64,000 nucleotides of DNA from Mactromeris polynyma (taxonomy: Eukaryota; Mollusca; Bivalvia; Venerida; Mactridae). Shown piece by piece: positions 23,901-33,536 of this stretch. Each line of letters starts with the position of its first letter. Within the stretch, counting starts at the first letter, position 1. Position numbers and translations under genes: made by a program. Location of the stretch: contig JASFXZ010000018.1 of the NCBI GenBank assembly GCA_032209605.1, forward strand, positions 6,265,904-6,329,903, given 5' to 3'. The notes below the pieces were generated by a model. It had not been told where the DNA came from and made no database searches. It saw only the letters and a list, made by a program, of their open reading frames with translations.

Positions 23901-24114
23901 GTAAGTATTTCCTTAAAACTTATAAAACATATATTAAAACAAATCCGCCATCTTACGTAATGTGGTTATGAAGGCAGTGATGTTTCTTTGTATTTGTTGT
24001 TTTGCTTTCTTTCTCGTCAGTTTGTGTTCCCACGTATCTGCTTCAGATTGTTCATTGTCGATGTTTCTTGTGTTTGCCATCTTCTTATCTGTGTCCAGCT
24101 CACTGAGTCTTAAC
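14620..24114 (-). CDS. Transmembrane mucin-like protein, EGF-SEA-EGF-TM (copy 1)
   Basis: Probable cell-surface glycoprotein of the membrane-mucin type. Exons on the minus strand: 24114-23957, 23388-22852, 22119-22078, 21308-21264, 20776-20681, 19833-19742, 17876-17654, 17319-17275, 16799-16691, 15707-15516, 14956-14620. All have GT-AG borders and matching phases, giving 613 residues from Met at 24080. Order: basic cytoplasmic N-terminus; membrane anchor 33-50; Thr/Pro/Ser-rich region about 165-215; RIRR at 227-230; partial EGF motif 253-280; SEA-like region about 283-386; six-cysteine EGF about 410-448; membrane segment 462-489 followed by RRKSK; cytoplasmic tail 490-613. MUC3/12/13/17 proteins share the EGF-SEA-EGF-TM order but start with a cleaved signal peptide; here it looks like a signal anchor. 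The frame is open upstream of the Met back to an acceptor-like 'atatctag', so a further 5' exon may exist. Function is inferred from architecture only. Confidence 0.75.
15324..15473. mobile_element. MITE family 1, decayed copy
   Basis: Ends 'gtcagacctcgtttatac' and 'gaacgaggtccaactg' with 'catccgaaata' inside. Lies in the intron right after exon 10 of the mucin-like gene. Confidence 0.65.
15516..15707 (-). CDS. Exon 10: end of EGF, transmembrane helix, stop-transfer
   Basis: Acceptor 'ttgtatgcatag', donor 'gtacgt'. It encodes CQLQFLGEFC, an acidic linker with an NET sequon, a helix of about 28 hydrophobic residues with several cysteines (possible palmitoylation) and RRKSK. Confidence 0.8.
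15902..16080. mobile_element. MITE family 1, 179 bp
   Basis: Ends 'cagtgggacctcgtttattc' and 'gaatgaacgaggcccgaatg'. The internal 'catccgaaataaatatcagg' and 'atttcggaccaaatg' match the other members. Lies in the intron between exons 10 and 9. Confidence 0.75.
16691..16799 (-). CDS. Exon 9: first four cysteines of the second EGF domain
   Basis: Acceptor 'gttcctgtag', donor 'gtaaga', phase 1 to 2. Together with exon 10 it gives six cysteines spaced 8, 8, 8, 1, 8, a complete EGF pattern. The single difference from copy 2 is ATA to ATC, both Ile. Confidence 0.8.
17275..17319 (-). CDS. Exon 8: possible 45-nt cassette exon
   Basis: Bounded by 'gcctgtcttag' and 'gtatat', phase 1 on both sides, encoding LDANTETLVMQTEH with split flanking codons. 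Skipping it keeps the frame, so it may be optional or not used. Supported only by borders and phase. Confidence 0.45.
17453..17629. mobile_element. MITE family 2, intronic copy
   Basis: Ends 'tagtaaacctcaataataa' and 'gtgaggttttactg', with TA at the right end. Lies between exons 8 and 7, 24 bp from exon 7. Confidence 0.7.
17654..17876 (-). CDS. Exon 7: C-terminal part of the SEA-like domain
   Basis: Acceptor 'catctttccag', donor 'gtaagtg'. The 223 nt are open throughout and encode CFNSRYDSV, then NVSFIVFFDQST and RETVDGELSL. The strand pattern V-x-F-x-V-x-F fits a SEA domain, but the autoproteolytic G-SVVV motif is absent, so self-cleavage is doubtful. N-glycosylation sequons NTT, NVS and NKT are present. 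A MITE ends 24 bp after the donor side and a 67-bp array lies about 45 bp before the acceptor. Confidence 0.75.
17922..18457. repeat. 67-bp minisatellite, 8 units (6 in copy 2)
   Basis: Units begin 'tagtcaaaccattacactcg' or with 'tagcc'. The last unit is diverged. Spacing is 67 bp between unit starts. Copy 2 (46561-46962) has six units, exactly 134 bp shorter. In the intron just upstream of exon 7 of the mucin-like gene. Confidence 0.93.
18900..19042. mobile_element. MITE family 1, 5'-truncated copy
   Basis: Carries 'gttcgaaataaatttcaggt', 'aatttcggacccgatg' and the end 'gaatgaacgagttcacag'. The left end is not preserved. Confidence 0.55.
19090..19290 (+). mobile_element. Arg-type SINE present only in copy 1
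   Basis: Head 'ggcagtggtcgaggggtaga', B box 'gagctcgagcc', tail 'ggtactggttggtagtcagg'. It belongs to the family at 13372. Copy 2 keeps only the first bases (ggcagt) before a 573-bp gap. Confidence 0.7.
19469..19613. mobile_element. Foldback element and hairpin in the copy-1-specific block
   Basis: 19469-19494 is a 9-bp hairpin (cgccactct / agagtggcg). Directly after it, 19495-19613 has 25-bp inverted ends starting 'attgtcacgaattctctta' and matching with two mismatches. Nonautonomous foldback type, unclassified. Confidence 0.65.
19742..19833 (-). CDS. Exon 6: N-terminal half of the SEA-like domain
   Basis: Acceptor 'atattgtag', donor 'gtatgt', phase 1 to phase 0. It encodes 30 codons with VNFVTQAVGEYTDADRADF, resembling the start of a SEA fold. 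The copies are identical here. Confidence 0.7.
20681..20776 (-). CDS. Exon 5: partial EGF motif
   Basis: Acceptor 'tttatttttcag', donor 'gtaata'. It encodes 31 full codons with four cysteines in the order C-x12-C-x-C-x8-C, ending in a 'CAPGLYGTYC' piece typical of the second half of EGF modules. The first cysteine pair of a full EGF is absent. Confidence 0.75.
21045..21212. mobile_element. MITE family 1, intronic copy
   Basis: Ends 'cagacggacctcaacag' and 'aacacgaggtctgactg', with TA on the right. Internal 'gaataatacatggtttt' as in the copy at 10954. Confidence 0.65.
21264..21308 (-). CDS. Exon 4: 45-nt Pro/Ser/Thr exon
   Basis: Bounded by 'caatttcag' and the strong donor 'gtaagtg', phase 1 on both sides. 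It encodes ATPTSPDPRSTSVAP, a mucin-type spacer. A 53-bp minisatellite follows in the intron just upstream. Confidence 0.7.
21381..21857. repeat. 53-bp minisatellite, 9 units
   Basis: Unit starts 'acactggtggacaaaggg' and ends 'gtaatgtattctt'. Units alternate 'ggtggac' and 'ggtggtc'. It lies in the intron between exons 4 and 3 of the mucin-like gene. Copy 2 (49313-49789) looks identical. Confidence 0.95.
22078..22119 (-). CDS. Exon 3: 42-nt exon with RIRR site
   Basis: Bounded by 'ctctttttcag' and 'gtattt', phase 1 on both sides. It encodes about 14 residues including KLVRIRRQG. R-x-R-R is a furin-type cleavage motif. If cut, the anchored Thr-rich part would separate from the EGF-SEA part. 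Confidence 0.65.
22510..22650 (+). mobile_element. Decayed tRNA-derived SINE
   Basis: Phrases 'gcacagtcgtaaatgcaacc', 'ggccaatctggatgtattg' and B-box-like 'gagttctaacc' parallel the better copy at 24625. Boundaries uncertain. Confidence 0.4.
22852..23388 (-). CDS. Exon 2: end of anchor, stalk, Thr/Pro-rich region
   Basis: Acceptor 'gttttgtattcag'-like, with a good pyrimidine tract. It encodes IVAIFIQF, a long polar basic stalk and then a Thr/Pro/Ser-rich stretch with repeated TTPIT-type motifs, a likely O-glycosylation region. Ends '..DPN' plus G at donor 'gtaatt'. Starting at a Met inside the preceding intron (23437) would also be open, but it would read through the acceptor. Confidence 0.75.
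23957..24114 (-). CDS. Exon 1: cytoplasmic N-terminus and first half of the anchor
   Basis: The first Met is at 24080-24078. It encodes a charged segment with RKKAK, then ITAFITTL, and stops one base into a Leu codon before donor 'gtaaga'. The next exon begins with TT, completing Leu and the hydrophobic helix, which supports the join. The frame stays open from Met back to a possible acceptor at 24115. Confidence 0.65.
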
Positions 24115-24624
24115 CTAGATATATAACAATGAATAGTTTACCAGTCGATTGTTACATATCATATGCTTTTAGTAATAAACAATACTTATCTACATATCTA
24201 TATGTATATGTATATCTATATGTACCTTTCAAAACAAAAGATGATACATGGTACACTGTTAACTTAGCTTCGACATCTTTAATGCACACTGTGTCGCGTA
24301 TCTACAGCATTAGCATCATTTAGAGTGTTGCTTGCGATGCCGACTCTATGCGGTTGTTGTACAATAGTGTGTATTTTTGCAGGACGGGTAACTTGTCCAG
24401 TGATGGCGTCTGTTCTTTACCCGTCCACTTATATACTCTGTCCATCGCTTCCATTGGAGATATGATATGCAATTAGGTTGACAAACAAATTGAAAGCGTA
24501 TGTTTACAATCCACGGTTCCAATATGGCTGCCACCCTAATACTACACTCGGTCACATTATTAAATATGAGAACGCAGACATCTGAATACGAAATAAAGTC
24601 ATAGCATAGCTACTGACTTTAACT

Positions 24625-24840
24625 TGGAAGCCCGCCGGTGTATAGCTCGATCCGAGACCACTCAACAGCCAATCTAGATGTTGTAGGTTCGACTCCCGGG
24701 TAAGGCTGATCTCCATGACATCTTGACAGAAAATGAAGTCTTTTCACCACTTCCCTTCCTCAGATTAGTACAGGTTCTTAAATCCAGGAATAAATTAAAT
24801 ACTGTGATTTGAAAATGGCGTAAAACTGCCACTCAACACA
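24625..24840 (+). mobile_element. tRNA-derived SINE
   Basis: Phrases 'gtatagctcgatccgagacc' and an exact B box 'ggttcgactcc', then a unique body with 'gaagtcttttcaccacttcc'. The tRNA arms do not pair. It lies upstream of the mucin-like gene. Copy 2 at 52557-52772. Confidence 0.55.
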
Positions 24841-27627
24841 GACTACATGTACTTTGTGTGTGGATATTGGTGTTTTGAGCGATGAATTCCTCTCCTCTCC
24901 AACGGCAATCATTGCATAACCAAAACAAATATTAGACAAAAGGTCTTTACGCTATTTGAATATTTTTGTGGCCAAAGCGGTACATTGCCTTGCATTTCCA
25001 GCATGCCTTACATACAATAAAATATCACCAGACATATGTCCGCAATCCATATTAGGGAAAGATGCAACGGCGTTATATTACTGCGTTGGGCAACATCAAG
25101 GGATTTAAACCGTGGTCTACATATTTACATAATGCTTCCTATTTTGCCCATCAATATCATTTGGAAAAAAAACATCAAGTTTTAAAAGGGGACTTTTTCA
25201 GTTGATAAATTATTTGACACTTTCACTGGTATATCAAATACTTGTACTGTTATTGTCTAAATGTTGCAATATACTGTTATGTATGAAGTCAATGAAGAAA
25301 GGTGTGAAGTTTACTTCCAAAAATAGTATCCTTGTAATTCGGTAATAAAGTACCAGAAGCGAAGGATATGTGGGATATCTGAACACCGAAACAGAATTAT
25401 TAACTAAGCAATGCATATCAGAAAGCTGAACGTTATGCAAGCGTATGTGTAGTACGTTTTATTGTGCCGTTTTAAGTAAACAGAGTAGAAAAATACACTC
25501 CGAAAAAACTTTAGGACACAATATTGTCCAGAAAAAAGGAAATGATATAGGAAAATGTATCATCATTATGATCAGAAAATTAATTAAAGGAGTCGAGCAG
25601 AAAATGCCACATTCAAAGTGGCAAGCCAACCCAAAACCATAATCAGACGACTAAAAAAGATACATTAGACAAAACATTAAGCATAACACGAATAAATATG
25701 AGTAACGACTTGGAAGTAGATAATGATGGCAATGATGAAGATAAGGAGAAAGACAATGATGAGTATGATAACCATATACACCATTGTGTCAACTTGGACA
25801 TTTTGCAAGGGTGAGCTGGGAAGGAACATCGTTCAAACAGAATGGAAAACAAATCTCAGTTTGTTATATTTTATAGGTAAGTTTCGAAATGCAATCAATG
25901 TGAACGAACAGTAGTTAGTCGCAGGTTACTACGCATGTAAAACTTTGTGTTGATTGGCATTCGTGATTATTAGCAGAAGTTGCTTATATAGCTTTATACG
26001 GGTCTCGAGTTAGAATTAAGTTGGTGGAGAATGTCATATTCACCTCAGATCTCTGGGAAACATCAGCACATACAGCACTATGAACAGAGAAGAAGTAAGG
26101 GTGGACACTATGGTGATGGACAATAAGGAATTATCGAAAACAATTAAAGAGATTGGATGGAGGGGACAAAAAGGGAAGGGAATCCATTAGATGACAAGCG
26201 CAGTGACATCATGAGTACAGAACGCAGAACGTAGCAACGTAGCAATTGAAATTAGGCCGAAATGTTGGTCTAGATAACTACAATTTTGCTGGGTAATAGA
26301 GCGTAACGTAGCGTACAACACCTTATTCAGTATGCTAAGCAACCTGTTGCTGCTTGTTTTTCATTTTTTATTTATAAATTCCTTTACATTTTTTGTTCAT
26401 TTAATCCTATCAACCTTTCATTTATTTTCTCCACACGTCTCGCTTCCAAATGACTTCACTTAAGAATGGCCTCGTAGTAAAATAGTATTTAAAATCAGTG
26501 TCACCAATGGTGTATTATATTACATTTAGGAGTTGGTTTAATTACGTTCTCGTTTTAGTGTACCTTAATGTTAGTTTAAAAGACAAGCTGTTAATGATGT
26601 GCGAGAGTTTGATCGAGTACATGCAGTAAATGTTTACCTTAAATATAAATAAGATTTTAATAAAAGTTGCAATGGTGGAACTGTTCAACTTAAACTTTTA
26701 TAAAATCACTCTTTGTCGATATTGCAGTTTCTCAGTATTTGTAAAGAAAAAATAAAGTAATTAAGAGGTTAAAACTTCAATTAATAGTGAACTTTAATTT
26801 CAGCTTTATCTGTGTAATAAGGGTATCGGCCTCTATTTAAGAGCATACCTATTTATACCTCGATTTAGCGTCATATTATTTTTCGAAACCAACATTCCCG
26901 GTAGAATGAGAGAACAAACCAGTTGAGATAAAAATATATCTTGTCACTATGAAATCTTTCTGGACACACAACTTATTTTACAACAAAACGTTAATACAAG
27001 CTACTAATTTACCAAACAAAACAAAGATATAAAAAAAGTAAATGATAAGATGTATGATATAAATCTTCCTTTTCCATTTCAACAAGACCGTCCTGTAACA
27101 TTTTGCAAATGAAAGCTTCAATATCCAATAAAATAGACCCGAGTTTTAACAACATATTCGTCCGGTGTAGCTATTTATCAAAAATAATTAGTGATTCAAT
27201 CTCCAATGACTGCATGAATAATTTCATCCTTCTTAATGCCTCTATAAGCAAAGAAATATGTAAGCTGAAATAGTTTCCTCATAATTTATAACGAGAGAAT
27301 ATCTCATAATAACGAGACGATTATCTCGTCAAGCAAGATTCATAATTATGTAGGTTATTCTCGATGATACTATTCGGGTTTCGTACATTTTATTTAGCTA
27401 TACACGTGAAGGAAATTATATTCCATTAATTTACAATAAAATGTACAACTTTGTCTGATGTAACAATTGTCACACACAAAACAGGAACATTGAAGAATTG
27501 AACCCCACCTGCATGTACTTACATTGTAAGAGTAAAAAAGTATAACAGTTAATGCACTTCATATGCTAGCGACATTTTGTACATAATGCTTTGTAAGATC
27601 TGAATGGTGTTGCGTTGCCACTTATGC
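24841..27627. other. Upstream region of the mucin-like gene, no gene seen
   Basis: No exon that would extend the mucin-like gene could be identified. The frames at 25234-25914 are low-complexity or lack support. About 27288-27330 holds alternating 'taacgaga' and 'tctcgt' pieces that can fold. A weak relative of the 2196-2470 repeat may lie near 26080-26180. Confidence 0.4.
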
Positions 27628-28140
27628 CAGGGATGGGTCGAGTACTGGGGGATAGTACTCGAGTAAGTACTGAATACTGGATGCTTAAGGAGTACGTACC
27701 GAATACTCACTTGTGTGTGTACTTAAGTAAGTACTGAGTACTACTTAAAGTACTCGAGTAAGTGCTGAGTACAGAATGTTTAAATTATCATTGTATAGTA
27801 TAATTAATAAATGATTAACTTTTATAATACAACATTACAGAAGTAGGCATATTTCTTTTAATTAACCTGTCCAATTTGTTGTTATAATGAATTATTTTTA
27901 CCATTCACTTTTAATATATATATTTACTTCATTATCTTCCTTTAATTTCCATTAATTTTCACACATAAGTGTGGAAGTACTCATAGAGTACTCGCAAAGA
28001 ACTCTTAGTACTGACCATTTTGCTTCTGTACTTGAGTAAGTACGAGTACTTGAACTCATAATTTCAGACGAGTACTGAGTACTGCTGAGTACTTGAAAAT
28101 TGATACTCGAGTAAGTACGAGTACGAGTATCACATCCCTG
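27628..28140. mobile_element. hAT-type MITE with 8-bp target duplication
   Basis: 513 bp. Ends 'cagggatgggtcgagtact' and 'gtatcacatccctg' are inverted repeats beginning CAGGGATG. The 8-bp direct repeat ACTTATGC flanks both sides (27620-27627 and 28141-28148). Both subterminal parts are dense in 'gagtactcgagtaagtact' motifs, many self-complementary; the centre is AT-rich. No transposase. The 8-bp duplication and CAGGG ends point to the hAT superfamily. The frame at 27952-28164 (-) is a by-product. Confidence 0.88.
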
Positions 28141-28148
28141 ACTTATGC

Positions 28149-29690
28149 ACCATGTTAAGTTCATCAGTTTTAAAAGTACCGAATGTAATTTATCAGTAAC
28201 CTATATTTTTCAGTACCTGAAAGATGTTTAAAGTTAATTTCAGACACTTACACATACAGTTATCACTTGAAACATAAAACATATCATCAAACATACCATG
28301 GAACATTGTGTAATAGTGACAATGCAAAGTAGGGAAGAACACATTCACAAATCAGAATTTCCCGAAATATATCTAAACAAAACATACGGGATGTGGCATA
28401 CGCATGGATGGGACACGAAAAACAATACCAAACGGATCGGGAGGCACACATAGGGATGGGCAAAAACAAAGACTGAAACCTTTGTAAATCTTCCCTCACG
28501 TCTCATTGTGGTTTTGGGTGGCCGTGCACTTTGGATGTCACATTTCCTGCTTGAGGTATTTATTCATTTTTAGTATTTTTGTGAAATTCTATGTACAGGT
28601 GTTTGAAGTTAACTAAGAAACATTTATAACATTGAAATAATAAGCGTTCCTTGTATCTCTCTGTGTCATCAAGTGTTGCTATTTCAATTTAGGTATCCAT
28701 AATACATGCCTTGATTGTCTGACATATCTTACTTTTTATCACATGTATAGATCAAGATGAATGTATGCTATAGTTGCTGTATTATTTACAGTAAAACCTC
28801 AATGATAAGACCACCCTTACTGTTTGTAAGTACTTTGAATATCAGGCGTGGTTTAGTTTCGATGTCCTCATCATTTCAGTACAAGACAGAGACATAAATG
28901 GTGGATGAAGAAAGAAGTAAGAAAGGAGAAACAACAATTGATGAAGGGTATAAAATACAACTGAATAGAAACGGAATAATATTGAGTATAAATATTGGAA
29001 TGGGAAATAACACGGGGCAGCAAAATAAATAAACCTGACGCGAAACTTTGAAACACAACGGCTCCCAAGCCTCTGTATATGTCAGTGTTTATCTATATAT
29101 GTTTTAACTTTCTTTTTACATCCAATTTGAAACTAGTTCGTACAACTTGCGTTAATTACGTTAGACTAAATCCTGTATTTCTAACCTGTATTCGCGAGTT
29201 AGTGTTCAGGGACAGTGTAGACCAGAAGTCCGGGTCTCTACCCATTCCACTCGTCGCCTTATTTCCAGAACCCCGTAACTCAATTTTTGGCTGTATTGAA
29301 TATTTGGTATCGTTAAAACCGTCTTTCCAAGCTCTTTCTATTTATACTACCTATATTGTTCTGGAATGCACATCATTTAAATTCAATACAATTCCACAAT
29401 CCCGTATGTAACTATTATCTCAATAAAAAAAATTCTCAAAAAGATGAAAAACAAGTTATGTGGCTCTGGAAATAATGCAACGCATATTCTTCTTACGTAG
29501 GCCTATATATAAATCCTGAAGGTTTAAACCAGTTGTGGCAACTTCATACTTAAAAGACACAGTTGTTCCACAAAATTATTACACATGGTTTCATGTAAGA
29601 AAACTTAAATGATTATAACAAGACATGATCCATTATTTTCAGTATTTATTTATTTAATACGCACAATGGCGACAAAAATCACTACTAAGC
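28149..29690. other. Intergenic, no supported gene
   Basis: An end of MITE family 2 ('acagtaaaacctcaatgata') lies near 28790 without its partner. The 110-codon frame at 29079-29411 has no recognisable domain or splice context. Confidence 0.4.
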
Positions 29691-30392
29691 AAAAGTCACA
29701 TACACACGGCAATACCTCCCACACAGACCCCCGAGAAAACAAAAGTCACATACACACGGCAATACCTCCCACACAGACCCCCGAGAAAACAAAAGTCACA
29801 TACACACGGCAATACCTCCCACACAGACCCCCGAGAAAACAAAAGTCACATACACACGGCAATACCTCCCACTTATACCCCCGAGAAAACAAAAGTCACA
29901 TACACACGGCAATACCTCCCACACAGACCCCCGAGAAAAACAAAAGTCACATACACACGGCAATACCTCCCACACAGACCCCCGAGAAAACAAAAGTCAC
30001 ATACACACGGCAATACCTCCCACTTAGACCCCCGAGAAAACAAAAGTCACATACACACAGCAATACCTCCCACACAGATCCCCGAGAAAACACAAGTCAC
30101 ATACACACGGCAATACCTCCCACACAGACCCCCGAGAAAACAAAAGTCACATACACACGGCAATACCTCCCACTTAGACCCCCGAGAAAACAAAAGTCAC
30201 ATACACACGGCAATACCTCCCACACAGACCCCCGAGAAAACATAAGTCACATACACGCGGCAATACCTCCCACTTAGACCCCCGAGAAAACAAAAGTCAC
30301 ATACACACGGCAATACCTCCCACTTAGACCCCCGAGAAAACAAAAGTCACATACACACGGCAATACCTCCCACACAGACCCCCGAGAAAACA
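29691..30392. repeat. 50-bp minisatellite, about 14 units
   Basis: Unit starts 'aaaagtcacatacacacggc' and ends 'cccccgagaaaac'. Variants: acacagaccc, acttagaccc, acttataccc, and one extra A near 29940. All three forward frames of most units are open, which makes a spurious 222-codon frame at 29609-30277. The unit matches the part of the 2196-2470 repeat between 'cgccacaaacac' and 'gggaaaacaac'. Copy 2 at 57623-58324. Confidence 0.95.
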
Positions 30393-30600
30393 AAAGTCAA
30401 TAAAACATTAGGCACCAATGAGGTGCAAGGGTAAATGTTTACTAGATATGTATGGGGAAAGGGTGCTAGAAATGGTCTGGCCGACCATAAAAACAACTAA
30501 AGATATATTAGAGGGACAGCAATTAGGGAAAAGTTTATAGGATGGAATACATCACAGAACAAGTAAAGAAAGTCGGTAATAATAAGTCGTAAGGGAGAGG
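30393..30600 (+). mobile_element. Remainder of the dispersed repeat hosting the 50-bp array
   Basis: After the array the sequence continues 'ttaggcaccaatgaggtgca', 'ggtctggccgaccataaa' and 'ggatggaatacatcacagaa', in the same order as 2196-2470 read on the minus strand. Confidence 0.7.
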
Positions 30601-31299
30601 GAAAGGTGAATATTATATCAGTAAGTAAAATAAGTAAAACAACTGCACATGGGGAAGGGAAACTTAACATACAACTATAAACATAGTATAAAACATTTCT
30701 ATAAAATAGAAATACAATGTAATAACCACACAGCGATGAACAGCCTTGGAACTGTCTGTAAAAATACTAGGGGGCTTAACATGCGTAAGTGTGGATCTAC
30801 TATCGATTGAAATCTACACACATGTACATAAATGAATGACAGTCTGGTATATTGTATAATTAATCCATTTTCAATGAGTGCTGTACCATTGAAATTTAAT
30901 CACGTCTGAATATTTGTATATACTCACTGGTGGGAAATATTCAATATCGAATAAAAGCGAACGACTAGTCGTGCACAATCCTACAAGAGCGCCGCCATAA
31001 TATTCTTCCTTTTAAATATGTATACATTCAACGAATGAATGTTCAGTTTCATTAAAGATTTGATTAAACATGTTTTCAAATTCATGACTTGATTGAAACA
31101 AATTGAATCAAAATGGAGACAATTTGTGCAAACCACACGACTAAGCCGCTTTTGTTTTTACAACCTCGCTTGTCAAATGAATTATGTTTACACCTAGAAT
31201 TCGCAGAAATACTTGTTTTTACAGAAAATAATACGTAACAAAAAGCATAAAACAAAGTGAAAAAAAGTTAAGTGGTTATCTATTGTAGTGTAACCCCTA
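30601..31299. other. Non-coding, nothing recognised
   Basis: AT-rich sequence near the right end of the unit, with no open frame of interest and no repeat I can delimit. Confidence 0.4.
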
Positions 31300-31470
31300 C
31301 TTAAAGGGCCAGCCATTTCTGACTCATGACAGTTTCTGGGCACATTTACTTACACGGTAACCATTATTTAACTAGCTGACGGCTCACCAACCGGCCATAT
31401 CAGAATGGATCTCTACTGGGATTCGAACCTTTGACCCACAGCTCCCAAGGATGATGCCTTAACCATTACA
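31300..31470 (-). mobile_element. tRNA-derived SINE, minus strand
   Basis: On the minus strand it has 'tgatgtaatggttaaggcat' as A-box region and 'ggttcgaatccc' as an exact B box, then a body with 'gatatggccggttggtgagc'. The outer tRNA stem pairs only partly. Copy 2 at 59232-59402. Confidence 0.6.
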
Positions 31471-33437
31471 TCAAAGGAGACTGTTACACATACTAACTAT
31501 ATGTCTTTGCATGCTTTTTAGACATGGATGTAACAAAGAATAGATTATTTATGAAAACGAGGAAATCGTGGGATCTCTATCGATTGTATTTGAATCAAGC
31601 GTTTTCATTGGACAACAAGATGGAACTAAGATAATTCCTAGATCCCCAACACAACCAAACCAGATTTTATATTTATCATTCCACAGTATATTATGTGTGT
31701 TTTTCTAATTGGTCACTGTTACATTGTTATATCTCATAAGGTGTATTATAACTTGCAATTCGCACAGATCCATATCACAATATCATAATGCAAATGTCCA
31801 AATGTATGACAAAATAATACTCAGCTAGTGACGGTCTTGTTAATGTTGCAAAAAAAAAGAAATTCTAAATGGCATTAACATATGGTGACCAAATAACATA
31901 TGTCCAATCAACAACACATTATTATCTTTTTTTGTAGTGATCTTTTCCTCCATTAAGTGGGAGAATGTTAATATAATTATGATTGTAGCTGCAACGTAGC
32001 TTGACATAAACAGTCTTCAATGATCAAAATATCTATAAACAATTATTAATAAATGAGACGTCTGTTAAATGCTGTATTTATAAAATACCAAAAAGCATTA
32101 TGATATACAATGGTACGTTATTATCTCATCTGTATATTTATCAACGGAATTATATTCGTATAAACAGACAACTTGAGATTTTCCATTAACTTTTATTTCT
32201 TCATGTAAAAATTCACAATTGACGCGTAGGCGTTGCGAGGTAATTACTCAATCAGATGGCAAAAAAATACCAGTATTTACTTGGAATTGTAATCACAATT
32301 CTGGCAAAACGACATCATCCATTATGTAGAAGTTCTTGCAAACTAGATTAGACAAATATCGTTTGTTTTGAGAAAAAAACGAAAAAACTGTTCAAGCAAA
32401 AATATTTAATTACGATATTGAAATATTATGAAAACTTAACTTTGGCATACCCTCGTAGGAGACGTTGACCTGGAATGATGGGTACAAACAAGAGGGCCAA
32501 GATCGACCCTAATCACTCACCGGAGTCGCAAAGCATAGATCTAAAAAGAATATAGGCACGTTAATTCAAATGATATCATCATTGAGGACAAATGATTATA
32601 CACATTTTGTGTATAGGAAACTGATCGAAAATTAATAACGTTTCTCTATGATTTGACTAGATGACCAAGTTTCGATCTTGATATAAATTGCATAAAGGCT
32701 AAGATACTGATCAAGTCTTGTGTAGAACAGGTTCTGAGTTTGGCTTCTAGAGTGTTAGTAAGCATTTCATATGATTTGACCTGGTGGCCTAGATTTTGAT
32801 CCTCGAATGACCTAGTTTCTAATTTAGTCTGGAATCATTTTATGATAATCAGCATTTTGACCACGTTCCATGCAGATTGGTGTTTTTGTCTTGTAATCTA
32901 TATTGTCACCGATGTTACCTAGTATTGAAAGTGACACGAATTTGTCGAACCAAGTTACATTTATATCAGGTAAAAAAATGTGGCATTTGAATGGTAAATA
33001 AGTTTTCTATGAGTTTACCGTTTGATGTAGTTTTTGACTGACATGACCTAGTTAAAAAGTTGACATACACTTAATAGAGGGAAACATTTTGACCCGGTGT
33101 TATACGGTGCAGGAAGGAAATATGGCCTCTATAGAAAAACATTCGGATCATGTTACTTGTAGTTCAGGCACACAATGTGGCCTCTAGTGTGTCCTCAATT
33201 ATTTTTAATATTTTTATCACGTGACCTAGTTTTTGACTCCAAGTGGCCAAGTATCGCATTTCACTTGTATTTCATTAAGAAAAATATTCTACATTTAGAT
33301 AATGTTTTTGCGATGGCCTATTGGACACAACACTATTAATATAATGTTGTTATTTTAGCTCCGATTTGTACCTATATGTATGTTTTAAATGTTTCAATCA
33401 TGATTAAATGACATGTGCTTACCAAATTATGTGCTGT

Positions 33438-33470
33438 GACACGGACCTATACACGATATAGGTCCGTGTC
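33438..33470. repeat. Perfect 14-bp inverted repeat (copy 2)
   Basis: The arms are the same as at 4795-4827; the loop reads 'cacga' instead of 'aacga'. Confidence 0.8.
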
Positions 33471-33536
33471 TGTAATCTATCGACAAATTATTTCTTCTGT
33501 CCTTAACTGTCTTGCTAACGCCCTTTCACTAACAGT

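Larger units (their letters stand above)
3263..31886. repeat. Tandem duplication unit, copy 1 (about 28.6 kb)
   Basis: The sequence from 3263 onward recurs in the same orientation from 31887. The unit contains one cysteine-rich secreted-type gene (+) and one membrane-mucin-like gene (-). The left end reads 'tcGACcaaata', the right end of copy 2 reads 'tggtGACtaatta', and the junction reads 'tggtGACcaaata', giving a 3-bp GAC microhomology. Relative to copy 2 it keeps 573 bp (19096-19668) and two extra 67-bp minisatellite units. It is either a real recent duplication or two haplotypes laid end to end in an assembly. Confidence 0.97.

Noticed and set aside
23968..24126. Short + strand frame of 52 codons that looks like a signal peptide (MKAVMFLCICC...)
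   Set aside because: It is exactly antisense to exon 1 of the mucin-like gene. The minus-strand reading joins in phase to exon 2 and completes a membrane helix, which is much stronger evidence; Lys/Gln codons read backwards give Phe/Leu/Cys.
27952..28164. Thr/Ser/Tyr-rich frame of 70 codons
   Set aside because: It lies in the AGTACT-rich end of the hAT MITE.
29609..30277. 222-codon frame rich in His, Thr and Pro
   Set aside because: It is a translation of the 50-bp minisatellite, with a frame that rotates each unit.
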